From: Paludibacteraceae bacterium
GTDB taxonomy: Bacteria > Bacteroidota > Bacteroidia > Bacteroidales > Paludibacteraceae
Length of the DNA: 44,368 nt
Direction: 5' to 3'
NCBI GenBank assembly: GCA_017525455.1
Contig: JAFXSS010000145.1
Coordinates: forward strand, 1-44,368
Position 1 is the stretch's first letter. Every line of letters starts with the position of its first letter. Positions 23,696-32,144 of this stretch are shown piece by piece. The position numbers and the translations under genes are program-made. The notes beneath the pieces are model-generated. The model saw only the letters and a list, made by a program, of their open reading frames with translations, did no database searches and was not told the origin of the DNA.

Positions 23696-26600
23696 TTACT
23701 TTACGATTTTTTGTCCGTTAACAATATAAACTCCGTGAATATCCGTATTTCGGATGTCAACAGGTCGTCCGAGTACATCGTATGCCGTATTCTCTGTATC
23801 CACAACTACATTCTCTGCACCGGTAGCCACCTGCGGTGCTTGTGCGTTGCCTATTACTGCATGGCGACGTCCGGGAACAGGTTGCGGTGCATTCGGCGCA
23901 CCCATTACCGGCACTTCGGCCATCTTGATATACGCGCGATTTTCGTATAGTTGGCAATATGCACCGCACTTCTTGAACATGTTGTTGTAGATGATATATT
24001 TACCCTCTAACTTATTACCGGGAGCACCTGCTGCACCATCGGTAATATGCTCAAATGTACCTTGCAAGCCGTTGATTGCATCTGCAGGACTGAGAACTTG
24101 CGTGGACTCTGCGTACCATACTCGCAGTTCATCGGCCTCCGGAATAAAGATATACGGCTCTCCGGGTTCGAGTTGCAGCACTTCTTCCAGGTAAATCTTC
24201 ATCGGATCGCCATGGTCATCCAACTTCTTGTATAGCATTTTGTAGAACGTTGCTCCAAATGTACGGAATGAAGCGTACGGCAAACAGATTGTACCTATCT
24301 GTCCGGGCGTAAGGTTCTCGCGAACATACTCTCCATAGGATTCATTCGTATTGCTATAATACTTGCTTCCGTCGGGCATTTCTATTTCATACACCGTCAT
24401 GCCTCCTATAACAGGTAGCGGATCGACACCAATCTCTTGACCAAAGGCATCACCGAGTTTGTATGCCACTTCGCCGCCACTCCATGCTTCGGGATTGGTG
24501 ATGATGATCGTGTTGAGTTCGTTGAACAGGAAGTCTTCGTTAGCGTATGCGTTGGTCACTTGGTCGGTGGTTGCCGTTGTGTTCGCTGTCGGACGGATAG
24601 CACCGTGGCACGAATAACCGCTTCCGTTGGTGCGCGTAGCATGCACACGACCGGTGTTATAGACATTGGTTACCGATGCATTGACCGAAGTAGCATAGAT
24701 ACCGCCGACGTTATTATTCGCCACAATCGTACCTTGGTTGTAACAGTTATGAATGGTATCGCTGGTGGCATTCAGATAGGCTATACCTGCTGCGTCCGTA
24801 CCCTTGGTGTTGGTGTCGTGCGAGAGGGTGATATTGCCGTAGTTGGCACAACGATCGATGATGACATACGTACCGGCATAGCCGACGATACCTGCAGCAT
24901 ACTTGCTATGTCCTGTTACGGAGGCATAGTTGGTGACATTGGTGACCTTGACCGGTTTACTCTTCGAACCGGAAGCCGTACCTACCACACCGCCGGCTTT
25001 GAGGGTTGTTGAGGTACTGGAAGAAGTGACCGCACCTTTGACGGTAAGGTTCTTGATTTCTGCTCCTTGCGTCAGATAGCCGAACAGACCTATACATCCG
25101 CCGGTTGAAGAGAGATAGAGGTTGTCAATCGTGAAACCTTTACCATCAAACGAACCTGCGTATTGTTTGCCGGAAGCATTACCGATAGGAGTCCAGTTGA
25201 AACCGCAAAGGTCAATATCATTATCCAATACGGCCTTATAGGATTTGCCGGTACCGGCGTTTACTTGTGCTGCAAACCATGCTAATTCTGCACCGCTGGT
25301 GATATGATAGATACCACTCGTCGGGGTTACGGCTGTTTGCGTCTCACCATTCCATCCTTCCGCAGGAACAGGTTCCAGATTAACCGTAATAGTCATCTCT
25401 GCCGGACAACCTTCAGGGATCGTCACGGTAATCGGCGTGCGCTTGTAGCCCGATTTCTCAGCAATAATCAAGTTGTCGCCTTCGGTCAATAGATACTTGC
25501 CTTCTTCCGCAGTTACTTCGTCACCCAAACTATTGGTCACAGAAGTAAATTCCGCGCCTTCTGGATTACTTATCAACGTAGCAAGCGTTTTGCTTAGTTG
25601 CTTCACAGGAATAATCGCATCAGGTAATGCACCGAAGTAGGTCTGGTGCGAGATAGCGGTGAAGTTGGGCGAACGACCACCGACTTTGTTCACCAAACGG
25701 TGATTACCGATAGGATCACCGAAACCCGTTACCTGAATCACACCTTCTGTCAGTTCATAAGTTGTTGCCGTCCAGTCTTTCGGGATAGTGAACGTCACAG
25801 CCTGTGCAGACGGACGAGCACCAAACCAATACTGATTCGGACCAAGAATGAGTGCCGTACCGGTCGGTGTGCCGTTATAGGTAATATATGCGGACATGTT
25901 GTATATACCCGACAATTTGTTCGCCGGATGGAACAGTCCGTTGTACTGAATACGTACGTTATCACCCGGACGAAATACATCGCCACCGGTTGTCTCGTTG
26001 ATGATGTTGCGTGTCGCGTGACGAGCAGTCAGCACCCGATAGATATAGTTGCCCGTGCCGTCACCAAGACGCACAATCTGGCGGCCATGTTTGAGAGGCA
26101 GGGTAAAGGTGTTATCAGCGTTCTTTGTGATAGGATGCCAACCTGTATTATACACGGCATCATTGGTACGATGCGTCGGGTAAGAAATCTCCACTGTCTG
26201 CACACCGGTCGGTTTGAAAGTGTAGTAGAAGGCCTCTTCGTCATTGATGTAATAGAATACATCGTGCTCCGCATCGACATAGATTCCGGCATTCTTCTTT
26301 TGACCGTCATTAAGCAATTCGTTGATGCGCATATTGGCATCCATATTATGAGTAGCCGTATCTACAGACACCACAAACACACCCGTGTTCTCCGGCCAGA
26401 TAGCGCCAAAATACTGACCACCGTAATAGGTACTCATCTTGCCGGTATTGTTGGCGTATTGCAATGCCGATGCCGCATCGTAAGTAACAGTCACAATAGC
26501 AGTGCCCTTTTTCTTAGCGCGCATAATCGACCACTCGGAACCGATATTTCCATCGGGAACAATCTCAATAACCGAATTGTCGGGATTGCCGTTAATGTCA

Positions 26601-27676
26601 TATACGGCGTAATGGTAGTCCGGCTCCAAGAAGTAGTTCTCCGTCTGGTTCGGTATAATCTGCCACACACGCTCTGCCATCAGGTCATATACCTCACCTG
26701 TCTTCATGGTTTTATAGCCCTTCTCGTTGATATTGAGCATGATATTACAATCGTTCAGACCATCCAGACTTTGTGGATCATGATCCACCCACTTGGGGTC
26801 ACGAGCAGCAAAGTCCGCTTCGGTAAAGTTAATCACCGGACATTTGGTCTCATCCGTGTTGTAGTAGAACGTGAGCAATTGCGTTAGACTTCCTTCACGC
26901 CATGCACGCATATTATACTTACAAGTACTACCCAGGCTCCATGTGTATGTCTTCGTATTACCTTCTGTCACCACCGACTCCGGCTCAATCACATGGAAGG
27001 GCACAAAGTGAATCGTTCCCGAACCTCCATCACCACCGGGTTTCTGCATCACGGCTATCTCTGCATCTGCAGGACAGGTGGAAGTAAACGTACCACCCAG
27101 GGGAATCTTGGTCTGAATGGTCGTGTTACCCGTTACGGTTCGTCCGTCCCATGCAAAAATATAGCCTTCTGCCTGATGTTCCGCCGACGGCACCATACGC
27201 AGTACCACACTGCCGCCATCGTATGTCAGCACGGATGGATTGCCGGCATTCACACCAACGGTTACGGGAAAGGTAGCACCTTCTCGGCTGTGAACCTCGC
27301 AGCCTTCAATGGTAAAATCTTCACCATACACCCAATAGGAGTTGTCCTCTTTCTTGTTGGAGGTGCTGATCTTGGTAATAGTCCAGATTTGCAGCGAGAG
27401 TTCGCTGTCATTATCGCCTACCGTGAAAGTGAACGTACCGTTCATCTCGCTATTGGAGTTGTAACCAGAGAGCGTATAAGCGCCTGCGGGTAGATTGTTG
27501 AACACGTAGGTGTTTCCTGTATGCGAATCTTCCGCAATAGGATCACCTTGTGCATCTTGCAGGCTCATGGTTTTGGTGACACTGTTCATGGTCACTTCCA
27601 CCGATGCCGCCTGTGCGTTGTGCCATGCTCCTAATAAGAAGAATAGGCACGTAAAAAATAGAAAATGTTTATGCAT
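23696..27676 (-). CDS. Giant B12-regulated surface protein with GLUG repeats and a T9SS-like tail
   Basis: The 1326-residue product has a signal peptide (MHKHFLFFTCLFFLLGAWHNAQA). Residues about 24-700 form a series of beta-sandwich-like segments I cannot assign. A PEGA-like stretch follows (about 702-790; ISNPEGAEFTS, EKSGYKRTPITVTIPEG). From about 800 to 1050 there are GLUG-type beta-helix repeats (GSFDGKGFTIDNLYLSSTGG, GLFGYLTQGAEIKNLTVKG, AGGVVGTASG, AAGIVGYAGT). The last 40 residues (TAYDVLGRPVDIRN, GVYIVNGQKIVK) match a T9SS C-terminal sorting signal. It follows the DUF4465-FN3 gene by 15 bases under the second cobalamin riboswitch. GLUG proteins are adhesin-like or peptidase-associated in other systems. 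A role in corrinoid capture is inferred only from its regulation. Confidence 0.85.
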   Translation of the reverse strand: MHKHFLFFTCLFFLLGAWHNAQAASVEVTMNSVTKTMSLQDAQGDPIAEDSHTGNTYVFNNLPAGAYTLSGYNSNSEMNGTFTFTVGDNDSELSLQIWTITKISTSNKKEDNSYWVYGEDFTIEGCEVHSREGATFPVTVGVNAGNPSVLTYDGGSVVLRMVPSAEHQAEGYIFAWDGRTVTGNTTIQTKIPLGGTFTSTCPADAEIAVMQKPGGDGGSGTIHFVPFHVIEPESVVTEGNTKTYTWSLGSTCKYNMRAWREGSLTQLLTFYYNTDETKCPVINFTEADFAARDPKWVDHDPQSLDGLNDCNIMLNINEKGYKTMKTGEVYDLMAERVWQIIPNQTENYFLEPDYHYAVYDINGNPDNSVIEIVPDGNIGSEWSIMRAKKKGTAIVTVTYDAASALQYANNTGKMSTYYGGQYFGAIWPENTGVFVVSVDTATHNMDANMRINELLNDGQKKNAGIYVDAEHDVFYYINDEEAFYYTFKPTGVQTVEISYPTHRTNDAVYNTGWHPITKNADNTFTLPLKHGRQIVRLGDGTGNYIYRVLTARHATRNIINETTGGDVFRPGDNVRIQYNGLFHPANKLSGIYNMSAYITYNGTPTGTALILGPNQYWFGARPSAQAVTFTIPKDWTATTYELTEGVIQVTGFGDPIGNHRLVNKVGGRSPNFTAISHQTYFGALPDAIIPVKQLSKTLATLISNPEGAEFTSVTNSLGDEVTAEEGKYLLTEGDNLIIAEKSGYKRTPITVTIPEGCPAEMTITVNLEPVPAEGWNGETQTAVTPTSGIYHITSGAELAWFAAQVNAGTGKSYKAVLDNDIDLCGFNWTPIGNASGKQYAGSFDGKGFTIDNLYLSSTGGCIGLFGYLTQGAEIKNLTVKGAVTSSSTSTTLKAGGVVGTASGSKSKPVKVTNVTNYASVTGHSKYAAGIVGYAGTYVIIDRCANYGNITLSHDTNTKGTDAAGIAYLNATSDTIHNCYNQGTIVANNNVGGIYATSVNASVTNVYNTGRVHATRTNGSGYSCHGAIRPTANTTATTDQVTNAYANEDFLFNELNTIIITNPEAWSGGEVAYKLGDAFGQEIGVDPLPVIGGMTVYEIEMPDGSKYYSNTNESYGEYVRENLTPGQIGTICLPYASFRTFGATFYKMLYKKLDDHGDPMKIYLEEVLQLEPGEPYIFIPEADELRVWYAESTQVLSPADAINGLQGTFEHITDGAAGAPGNKLEGKYIIYNNMFKKCGAYCQLYENRAYIKMAEVPVMGAPNAPQPVPGRRHAVIGNAQAPQVATGAENVVVDTENTAYDVLGRPVDIRNTDIHGVYIVNGQKIVK

Positions 27677-27691
27677 TTGATTATATATTAG

Positions 27692-29179
27692 TTAGAATTG
27701 TATTTGTTTTTTCTTCTCGCTACCGGTCGTAACGATATACACCTGTCCTCGTTGCATGTCTTTCGGCTGCAACGATTGTCCTTGCAGGGTATATACCGTT
27801 TGCCGGTTATCGGTTGTCGTCTCCTCTACATCCGTCGGAGTAGTGTATGTTTTGACTTGTATAGAAGCACGTTCGCTGGCATTGTCCGAGGTATCGAGTG
27901 TTTCCACCTCAATCAGATACGTCGTTCCCGGGTCAAGTCCGGTAATGGTGACCGTGGTATATTTCGGGCGGGAGTAGCGTTTGCCGTTGACATATACGAC
28001 ATACTTGCTTACCGCCACATTGTCCGTGCCGGCATCCCATGTGAGCACAATCTTGTACATCCCCACTTCCACTTTCCGTAGGTTAGCGGGCGGAGTAGGC
28101 GGGGTAAGGTCTTTGGTCCGTGCGGATACATAGCCCCAGTCCGAACTCTCGCCGTAGGCGGATACAGCCTGCACAAAGAATCGGTATTCGGTGTAGGTCT
28201 TTAGACCTGTGAAAGTATAAGACGTTGTATTTGTCGAATCCACCAGCACCGAATCAACATACATCCGGTAGTAGACGGCATCGTCCACTTTCTTCCATGT
28301 GACTTTCACGTTGTGCTCGTCTATCGGTTCGGCTTCCAAACCCGACGGGCGGGCAATCTCATCGACATGTTCGAGCATCTCCATTCCGCCAAGACAGAAG
28401 TAGGCAGCGGTATTCATGCCCAACACACCCGATGCATCACTGCTCTCCATTGTGAAATAGACCGCATTCACCTGCCCGAGCGAACTCAGATCGATCCACT
28501 GCCAGTCGGTGGAGATATCCAAAGCGTTGTCATGAAACCATGCTAACTTATGCACAATCGGCATTCCGGCATCTTTCTCCTCGTCGTCCAAGCCGTGGAT
28601 GATCATCCGGAACTGGGCTCCGTTGTCGGCAAACGAGTGCGCAAACGCATCATCATGCTGAATGCCGTAGTACGGCCACGGATGGTTGCACACCCATATT
28701 CCCAGTGGACGATGCGTCTCGCCGTCCGGAAAATCCACACGCAGACTGCGCACGCCTTCCTCCTCATAGTTATAACCCCAATACCCAACTAGATATGGTG
28801 CACCCTTGACGAGGTTGCCCAAGGAGTCTATTCCACCGCCAGCCATGCAACCCCACTGATGAGTTACCCAGTCCGTTGACGAACCGGCATAACCATAGTC
28901 GCTGTCATCACCATTGGTGCAGATGGTAAACCCATCCCAATACTGCATTCCATGCTCATCCGAACCTTGTGCCTGCATGGCGTTGGTCAGGTGTGAGAAC
29001 TGAAATGCTTCGAAGTCCAGCGACAGAATGCCGTAATTGAACGTGCCGACCCACTTGCCGTCAGCATCTTGCGGGTAATCCGTGAGGTGCGCCTGCATAT
29101 TCAAACGGATAGTGTCGGCACTCCGGACGCTTGGCACAAGCACCAAAAGTACACCAATGATACATAGTAATTTTTTCAT
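27692..29179 (-). CDS. Secreted DUF4465 protein with two FN3 domains and a T9SS-like tail
   Basis: From the ATG at 29179 the product is 495 residues. After a signal peptide (MKKLLCIIGVLLVLVPSVRS) comes a DUF4465 domain (about 30-275) with YWDGFTICTNGDDSDYGY, LGIWVCNHPW, TDWQWIDLSSLGQVNAVYFT and NTAAYFCLGGMEM. Two fibronectin type III domains follow (about 276-360 and 361-450; SGLEAEPIDEHNVKVTW, NLRKVEVGMYKIVLTWDAG). The end (TVYTLQGQSLQPKDMQRGQV) resembles a T9SS sorting tail. The same DUF4465 fold occurs as a lipoprotein in the neighbouring B12 operon. It is the first gene behind riboswitch 2, so it is probably a T9SS-exported corrinoid-related binding protein; that is inference. A start 15 bases earlier is possible but less likely. 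Confidence 0.85.
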   Translation of the reverse strand: MKKLLCIIGVLLVLVPSVRSADTIRLNMQAHLTDYPQDADGKWVGTFNYGILSLDFEAFQFSHLTNAMQAQGSDEHGMQYWDGFTICTNGDDSDYGYAGSSTDWVTHQWGCMAGGGIDSLGNLVKGAPYLVGYWGYNYEEEGVRSLRVDFPDGETHRPLGIWVCNHPWPYYGIQHDDAFAHSFADNGAQFRMIIHGLDDEEKDAGMPIVHKLAWFHDNALDISTDWQWIDLSSLGQVNAVYFTMESSDASGVLGMNTAAYFCLGGMEMLEHVDEIARPSGLEAEPIDEHNVKVTWKKVDDAVYYRMYVDSVLVDSTNTTSYTFTGLKTYTEYRFFVQAVSAYGESSDWGYVSARTKDLTPPTPPANLRKVEVGMYKIVLTWDAGTDNVAVSKYVVYVNGKRYSRPKYTTVTITGLDPGTTYLIEVETLDTSDNASERASIQVKTYTTPTDVEETTTDNRQTVYTLQGQSLQPKDMQRGQVYIVTTGSEKKKQIQF

Positions 29180-29226
29180 TATTTTGAATTCCAATATATT
29201 CTTTCAATCGCACCGTAAGACACTCA

Positions 29227-29256
29227 GGGGCAACCTGCCTCACGGCAAGTTGCTCC
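29227..29256 (-). other. Stable hairpin in the leader between riboswitch 2 and its first gene
   Basis: GGGGCAACCTGCC (29227-29239) and GGCAAGTTGCTCC (29244-29256) form a 13-bp stem with one G-U pair and a 4-base loop. It has no T run and lies about 50 bases upstream of the start codon at 29179. It may be part of the expression platform or a ribosome-access element. The other 200 bases between riboswitch and gene show only a small GCGCA/TGCGC hairpin at 29380-29394. Confidence 0.6.
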
Positions 29257-29440
29257 TGCATAACACTCAATAATTATGGGCAGAAGAAAAAGATGAGTGT
29301 ATGTGGTCTTATTGCGCATTTACATATTCTTGCTTGCGCCACAAGACTACACTACAGACTATATATATACGAGATAACTGCGCAGAATATGCGCTGCTGT
29401 TGTCGTTCGTCTCCAGTCCGCGGGAGTCTTGTGAACGCAC

Positions 29441-29773
29441 GACATACGGCAGGTCTTCTGGCTTGTCGCCTGTCGTGACGCCTTCTCATCCCTACGGGAC
29501 AATGGCTATGGTGCACCGACGCACCTTGTGTCACAACATTTTCGGTTTTCCAGCGTCCCCGAAAGCAATCTTCAGATTGGTTTTGGGGAGCGCGAAGGCA
29601 CAAGTCGCTTTTATTGCGCGAAGCGCAATCTGTGCGATCTTGTTGCCGAACGCGAACCGATGGCGATTTACAGCAGCGGGTCTGCACAGGATTTTCACCT
29701 GTTTCCCTCTTAGCTCTTGCCGAGGCGACTTATAGCTTAAGTCATGCCTGCAAGAGAACCGTAGTCGGTATGA
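29441..29773 (-). ncRNA. Expanded cobalamin riboswitch of the distal operon
   Basis: The minus strand carries the same core as the riboswitch at 23276: GGGAAACAGGTG, CCCGCTGCTGTAAATCGCC, GGTGCGTCGGTGCACC, GCCATTG, and AAGCCAGAAGACCTGCC. Two additions are visible. A 5' hairpin at 29715-29756 has CTCTTGC pairing with GCAAGAG. The arm that is 18 bases in riboswitch 1 is 126 bases here (29538-29663), closed by TCGGTT/AACCGA and branched inside. The 5' limit of P1 is uncertain; TACGG near 29761 or CATAC near 29770 can pair with the 3' end. Confidence 0.9.
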
Positions 29774-29789
29774 TTTTCAATTCGAGATG

Positions 29790-29821
29790 CAAAGGTACAA
29801 AAAAAAATCCACATATGCAAA
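29790..29821 (-). promoter_or_regulatory. Promoter of the distal cobalamin operon
   Basis: On the minus strand TTTG (plus CAAA 29818-29821) and TACCTTTG (plus CAAAGGTA 29790-29797) are 20 bases apart. This gives the distal operon its own start, independent of the exchanger gene that ends at 29863. Confidence 0.8.
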
Positions 29822-29862
29822 TTTATGTGGACTTTTTTAGCAAAAATCATTCAAAAATGCTC

Positions 29863-30873
29863 TTATAGATAGGGCAAGAGGCGATATGTGAGATACACAG
29901 CATATACAAGCAGCAGTATAGCTCCGCCCCAGCGCTTGATCTGGCGCTCTTTGTTTGTCTTGATAAACAGCCACACCAGCATACTTCCCACTACAGCTGC
30001 CCAGGCATCCATAGTTATACCCTCGTAGGCAGGCAGCGGACGAATAACGGCACTCATGCCCAGCACAAAGAACACATTGAAAATATTGCTACCTATCACA
30101 TTGCCCAAGGCTATATCACAGTTATGCTTGAATGCCGCCATTGCGGATGTTGCAAGTTCGGGCAGCGAGGTGCCTAACGCTACTACAGTCAGACCGATGA
30201 TAGCCTCTGACACACCGAGGTTGGTAGCAATCTGTACGGCTGACTTAACTATCATCTCACCGCCGACAACCAATCCCGCCAAACCGATGAGTACCAGCGC
30301 TACAGCCATACCTGCACCAATAGGTTTGGTAGATTTGAGCGGCTCTATTTCCGCAGGCTCGTCAGGATGATCCTTGGCATGACGAATGGAGTTGTACAGG
30401 AAATAGCAGAATAACAGCAGCAACACTATTCCTCCGGGACGCGTGATACCTTGTGCCTCCTCGCCGAACGGCGACTTGATGGACACACAGGCATAAACAA
30501 GCACACCGGCAATGATGGACAGAGGTATATTGAAATCCCGCTTGCGTTTTTGCGAGGTAATAGGATAGATCAATGCTGTCACACCCAGGATAACAAACGT
30601 ATTGATAATATTCGAACCCAGAATATTTGTTATCGCCAGGTCAGTCGATCCTTCCGCAACCGACACCATGTTCACCACAAACTCCGGCATCGATGTGCCA
30701 AACGCCACCACTGTCAGACCAATCACCAGATCACTGATACCAAAGCGTTTGGCCAGAGCCGACGCACCGTCCACCAGCCAGTCTGCCCCTTTCACCAGTA
30801 GCACCAAACCCACAATCAGCATAGCTGTCAGCAGGTAGGGATTACCCAAGCAATATGAGAGAATATTATTCAT
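29863..30873 (-). CDS. Calcium/sodium antiporter, CaCA family (YrbG-like)
   Basis: The 336-residue membrane protein has about ten hydrophobic segments and the two inverted alpha repeats of cation/Ca2+ exchangers: DLVIGLTVVAFGTSMPEF near residue 50 and EAIIGLTVVALGTSLPELAT near residue 220. The conserved acidic residues of the ion-binding sites (the E in SMPEF and in SLPEL) are present. It probably exports Ca2+ in exchange for Na+ across the inner membrane. A 37-base gap separates it from the upstream ychF gene, so the two may be cotranscribed. Confidence 0.93.
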   Translation of the reverse strand: MNNILSYCLGNPYLLTAMLIVGLVLLVKGADWLVDGASALAKRFGISDLVIGLTVVAFGTSMPEFVVNMVSVAEGSTDLAITNILGSNIINTFVILGVTALIYPITSQKRKRDFNIPLSIIAGVLVYACVSIKSPFGEEAQGITRPGGIVLLLLFCYFLYNSIRHAKDHPDEPAEIEPLKSTKPIGAGMAVALVLIGLAGLVVGGEMIVKSAVQIATNLGVSEAIIGLTVVALGTSLPELATSAMAAFKHNCDIALGNVIGSNIFNVFFVLGMSAVIRPLPAYEGITMDAWAAVVGSMLVWLFIKTNKERQIKRWGGAILLLVYAVYLTYRLLPYL

Positions 30874-30910
30874 TATTAGTTGACTTGTTTACTAAACGTC
30901 GAGTACCGGA

Positions 30911-32017
30911 TTACACATTGAACAGGAAGTGCATGATATCACCGTCTTGCACCACATAATCCTTGCCTTCTACAGCCAGTTTGCCTGCCTGACGGCATGC
31001 CGCTTCACCGCCCAAAGCTATAAAATCCTCATACTTGATAACCTCGGCACGGATGAACCCGCGCTCAAAATCTGTATGGATAACGCCCGCACACTGCGGT
31101 GCTTTTGCGCCCGCGCGGAACGTCCACGCGCGTACCTCATCACTACCTGCTGTCAGGAATGTCCGCAGGTTCAGTAGCGCATAAGCCGCTTTGATCAGCC
31201 TGTTTACACCCGACTCCTGCAAGCCTATCTCCTCCAGGAACATCTGCCGCTCTTCGTAAGTCTCCAGCTCGGCTATCTCGCTCTCGATCTTTGCGGCTAC
31301 CACGAGCACCTCGGCCTGCTCATCCTTCACAGCCTCGCGAACTTGTTCAACATACCGGTTGCCGCTGACGGCTGAGGCCTCATCGACATTGCAAACGTAG
31401 AGCACGGGCTTGTTCGTAAGCAGGAACAGGTCATGTGCTGCCAGTTCCTCGTCTTTGTTCTGCAGTTCAACCGTACGTGCGCTTTTGCCTTGCGACAATG
31501 CTTCGCGGTAGCGGATATACAGGTCGAGAGCCGTCTTTGCCTGTTTGTCACCGCCCACACGTACCTGCTTCTCTATCTTCTGTATCCGGCTCTCGATGGT
31601 CTCAAGATCCTTCAGTTGCAACTCGGCATCTATCACCTCCTTGTCGCGAACGGGGTTGACTGAACCGTCAACATGAATCACATTGCCGTCGTCAAAACAA
31701 CGTAACACATGGATGATAGCATCCGTCTCGCGTATGTTAGCCAGAAACTTGTTGCCTAATCCTTCGCCGTTGCTTGCACCTTTCACCAACCCGGCTATAT
31801 CAACAATCTCCATCGTTGTGGGGATTATTCCGCGCTCGGGATGACAAAGTTCGCCCAACTTGTTCAATCGTTCGTCGGGAACAGTAATCACACCGAGGTT
31901 CGGTTCGATAGTACAAAAGGGGAAATTAGCTGACTGCGCTTTGGCGTTACTCAAACAGTTAAACAAGGTGGATTTGCCGACATTCGGCAATCCTACTATT
32001 CCGCATTGTAAAGACAT
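30911..32017 (-). CDS. ychF: Redox-regulated ATPase/GTPase YchF (Obg family)
   Basis: The 368-residue protein has the Obg-family P-loop GLPNVGKS (8-15), a G3 DIAGL motif and a modified G4 motif NVDE instead of NKxD, which explains the preference of YchF for ATP. The helical insert and the C-terminal TGS domain ([34 protein letters not shown]) are intact and end with the typical [13 protein letters not shown]. YchF binds ribosomes and has been linked to oxidative-stress and initiation control. The 127 bases upstream, to the DUF4270 gene, hold only a weak promoter candidate at 32119. Confidence 0.96.
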   Translation of the reverse strand: MSLQCGIVGLPNVGKSTLFNCLSNAKAQSANFPFCTIEPNLGVITVPDERLNKLGELCHPERGIIPTTMEIVDIAGLVKGASNGEGLGNKFLANIRETDAIIHVLRCFDDGNVIHVDGSVNPVRDKEVIDAELQLKDLETIESRIQKIEKQVRVGGDKQAKTALDLYIRYREALSQGKSARTVELQNKDEELAAHDLFLLTNKPVLYVCNVDEASAVSGNRYVEQVREAVKDEQAEVLVVAAKIESEIAELETYEERQMFLEEIGLQESGVNRLIKAAYALLNLRTFLTAGSDEVRAWTFRAGAKAPQCAGVIHTDFERGFIRAEVIKYEDFIALGGEAACRQAGKLAVEGKDYVVQDGDIMHFLFNV

Positions 32018-32144
32018 CTTTATTAACTTCTTTTTATAATTATTTGCGATCGTTTTGGAGCATACTTGCTATTTCCTGCGAGGGAGTTATGTGGGGCATA
32101 ATGACCGAACAGAAATCACAAAGGAACCAAAAAGAATCGCAAAA

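Noticed and set aside
25646..26887. A 413-residue open frame on the plus strand
   Set aside because: It is antisense to the giant surface-protein gene, has no recognisable domain, and low-complexity codon bias of the sense gene explains it.
29301..29735. A 144-residue open frame over the leader of the distal operon
   Set aside because: It covers the reverse complement of a conserved riboswitch; the RNA motifs explain the sequence.
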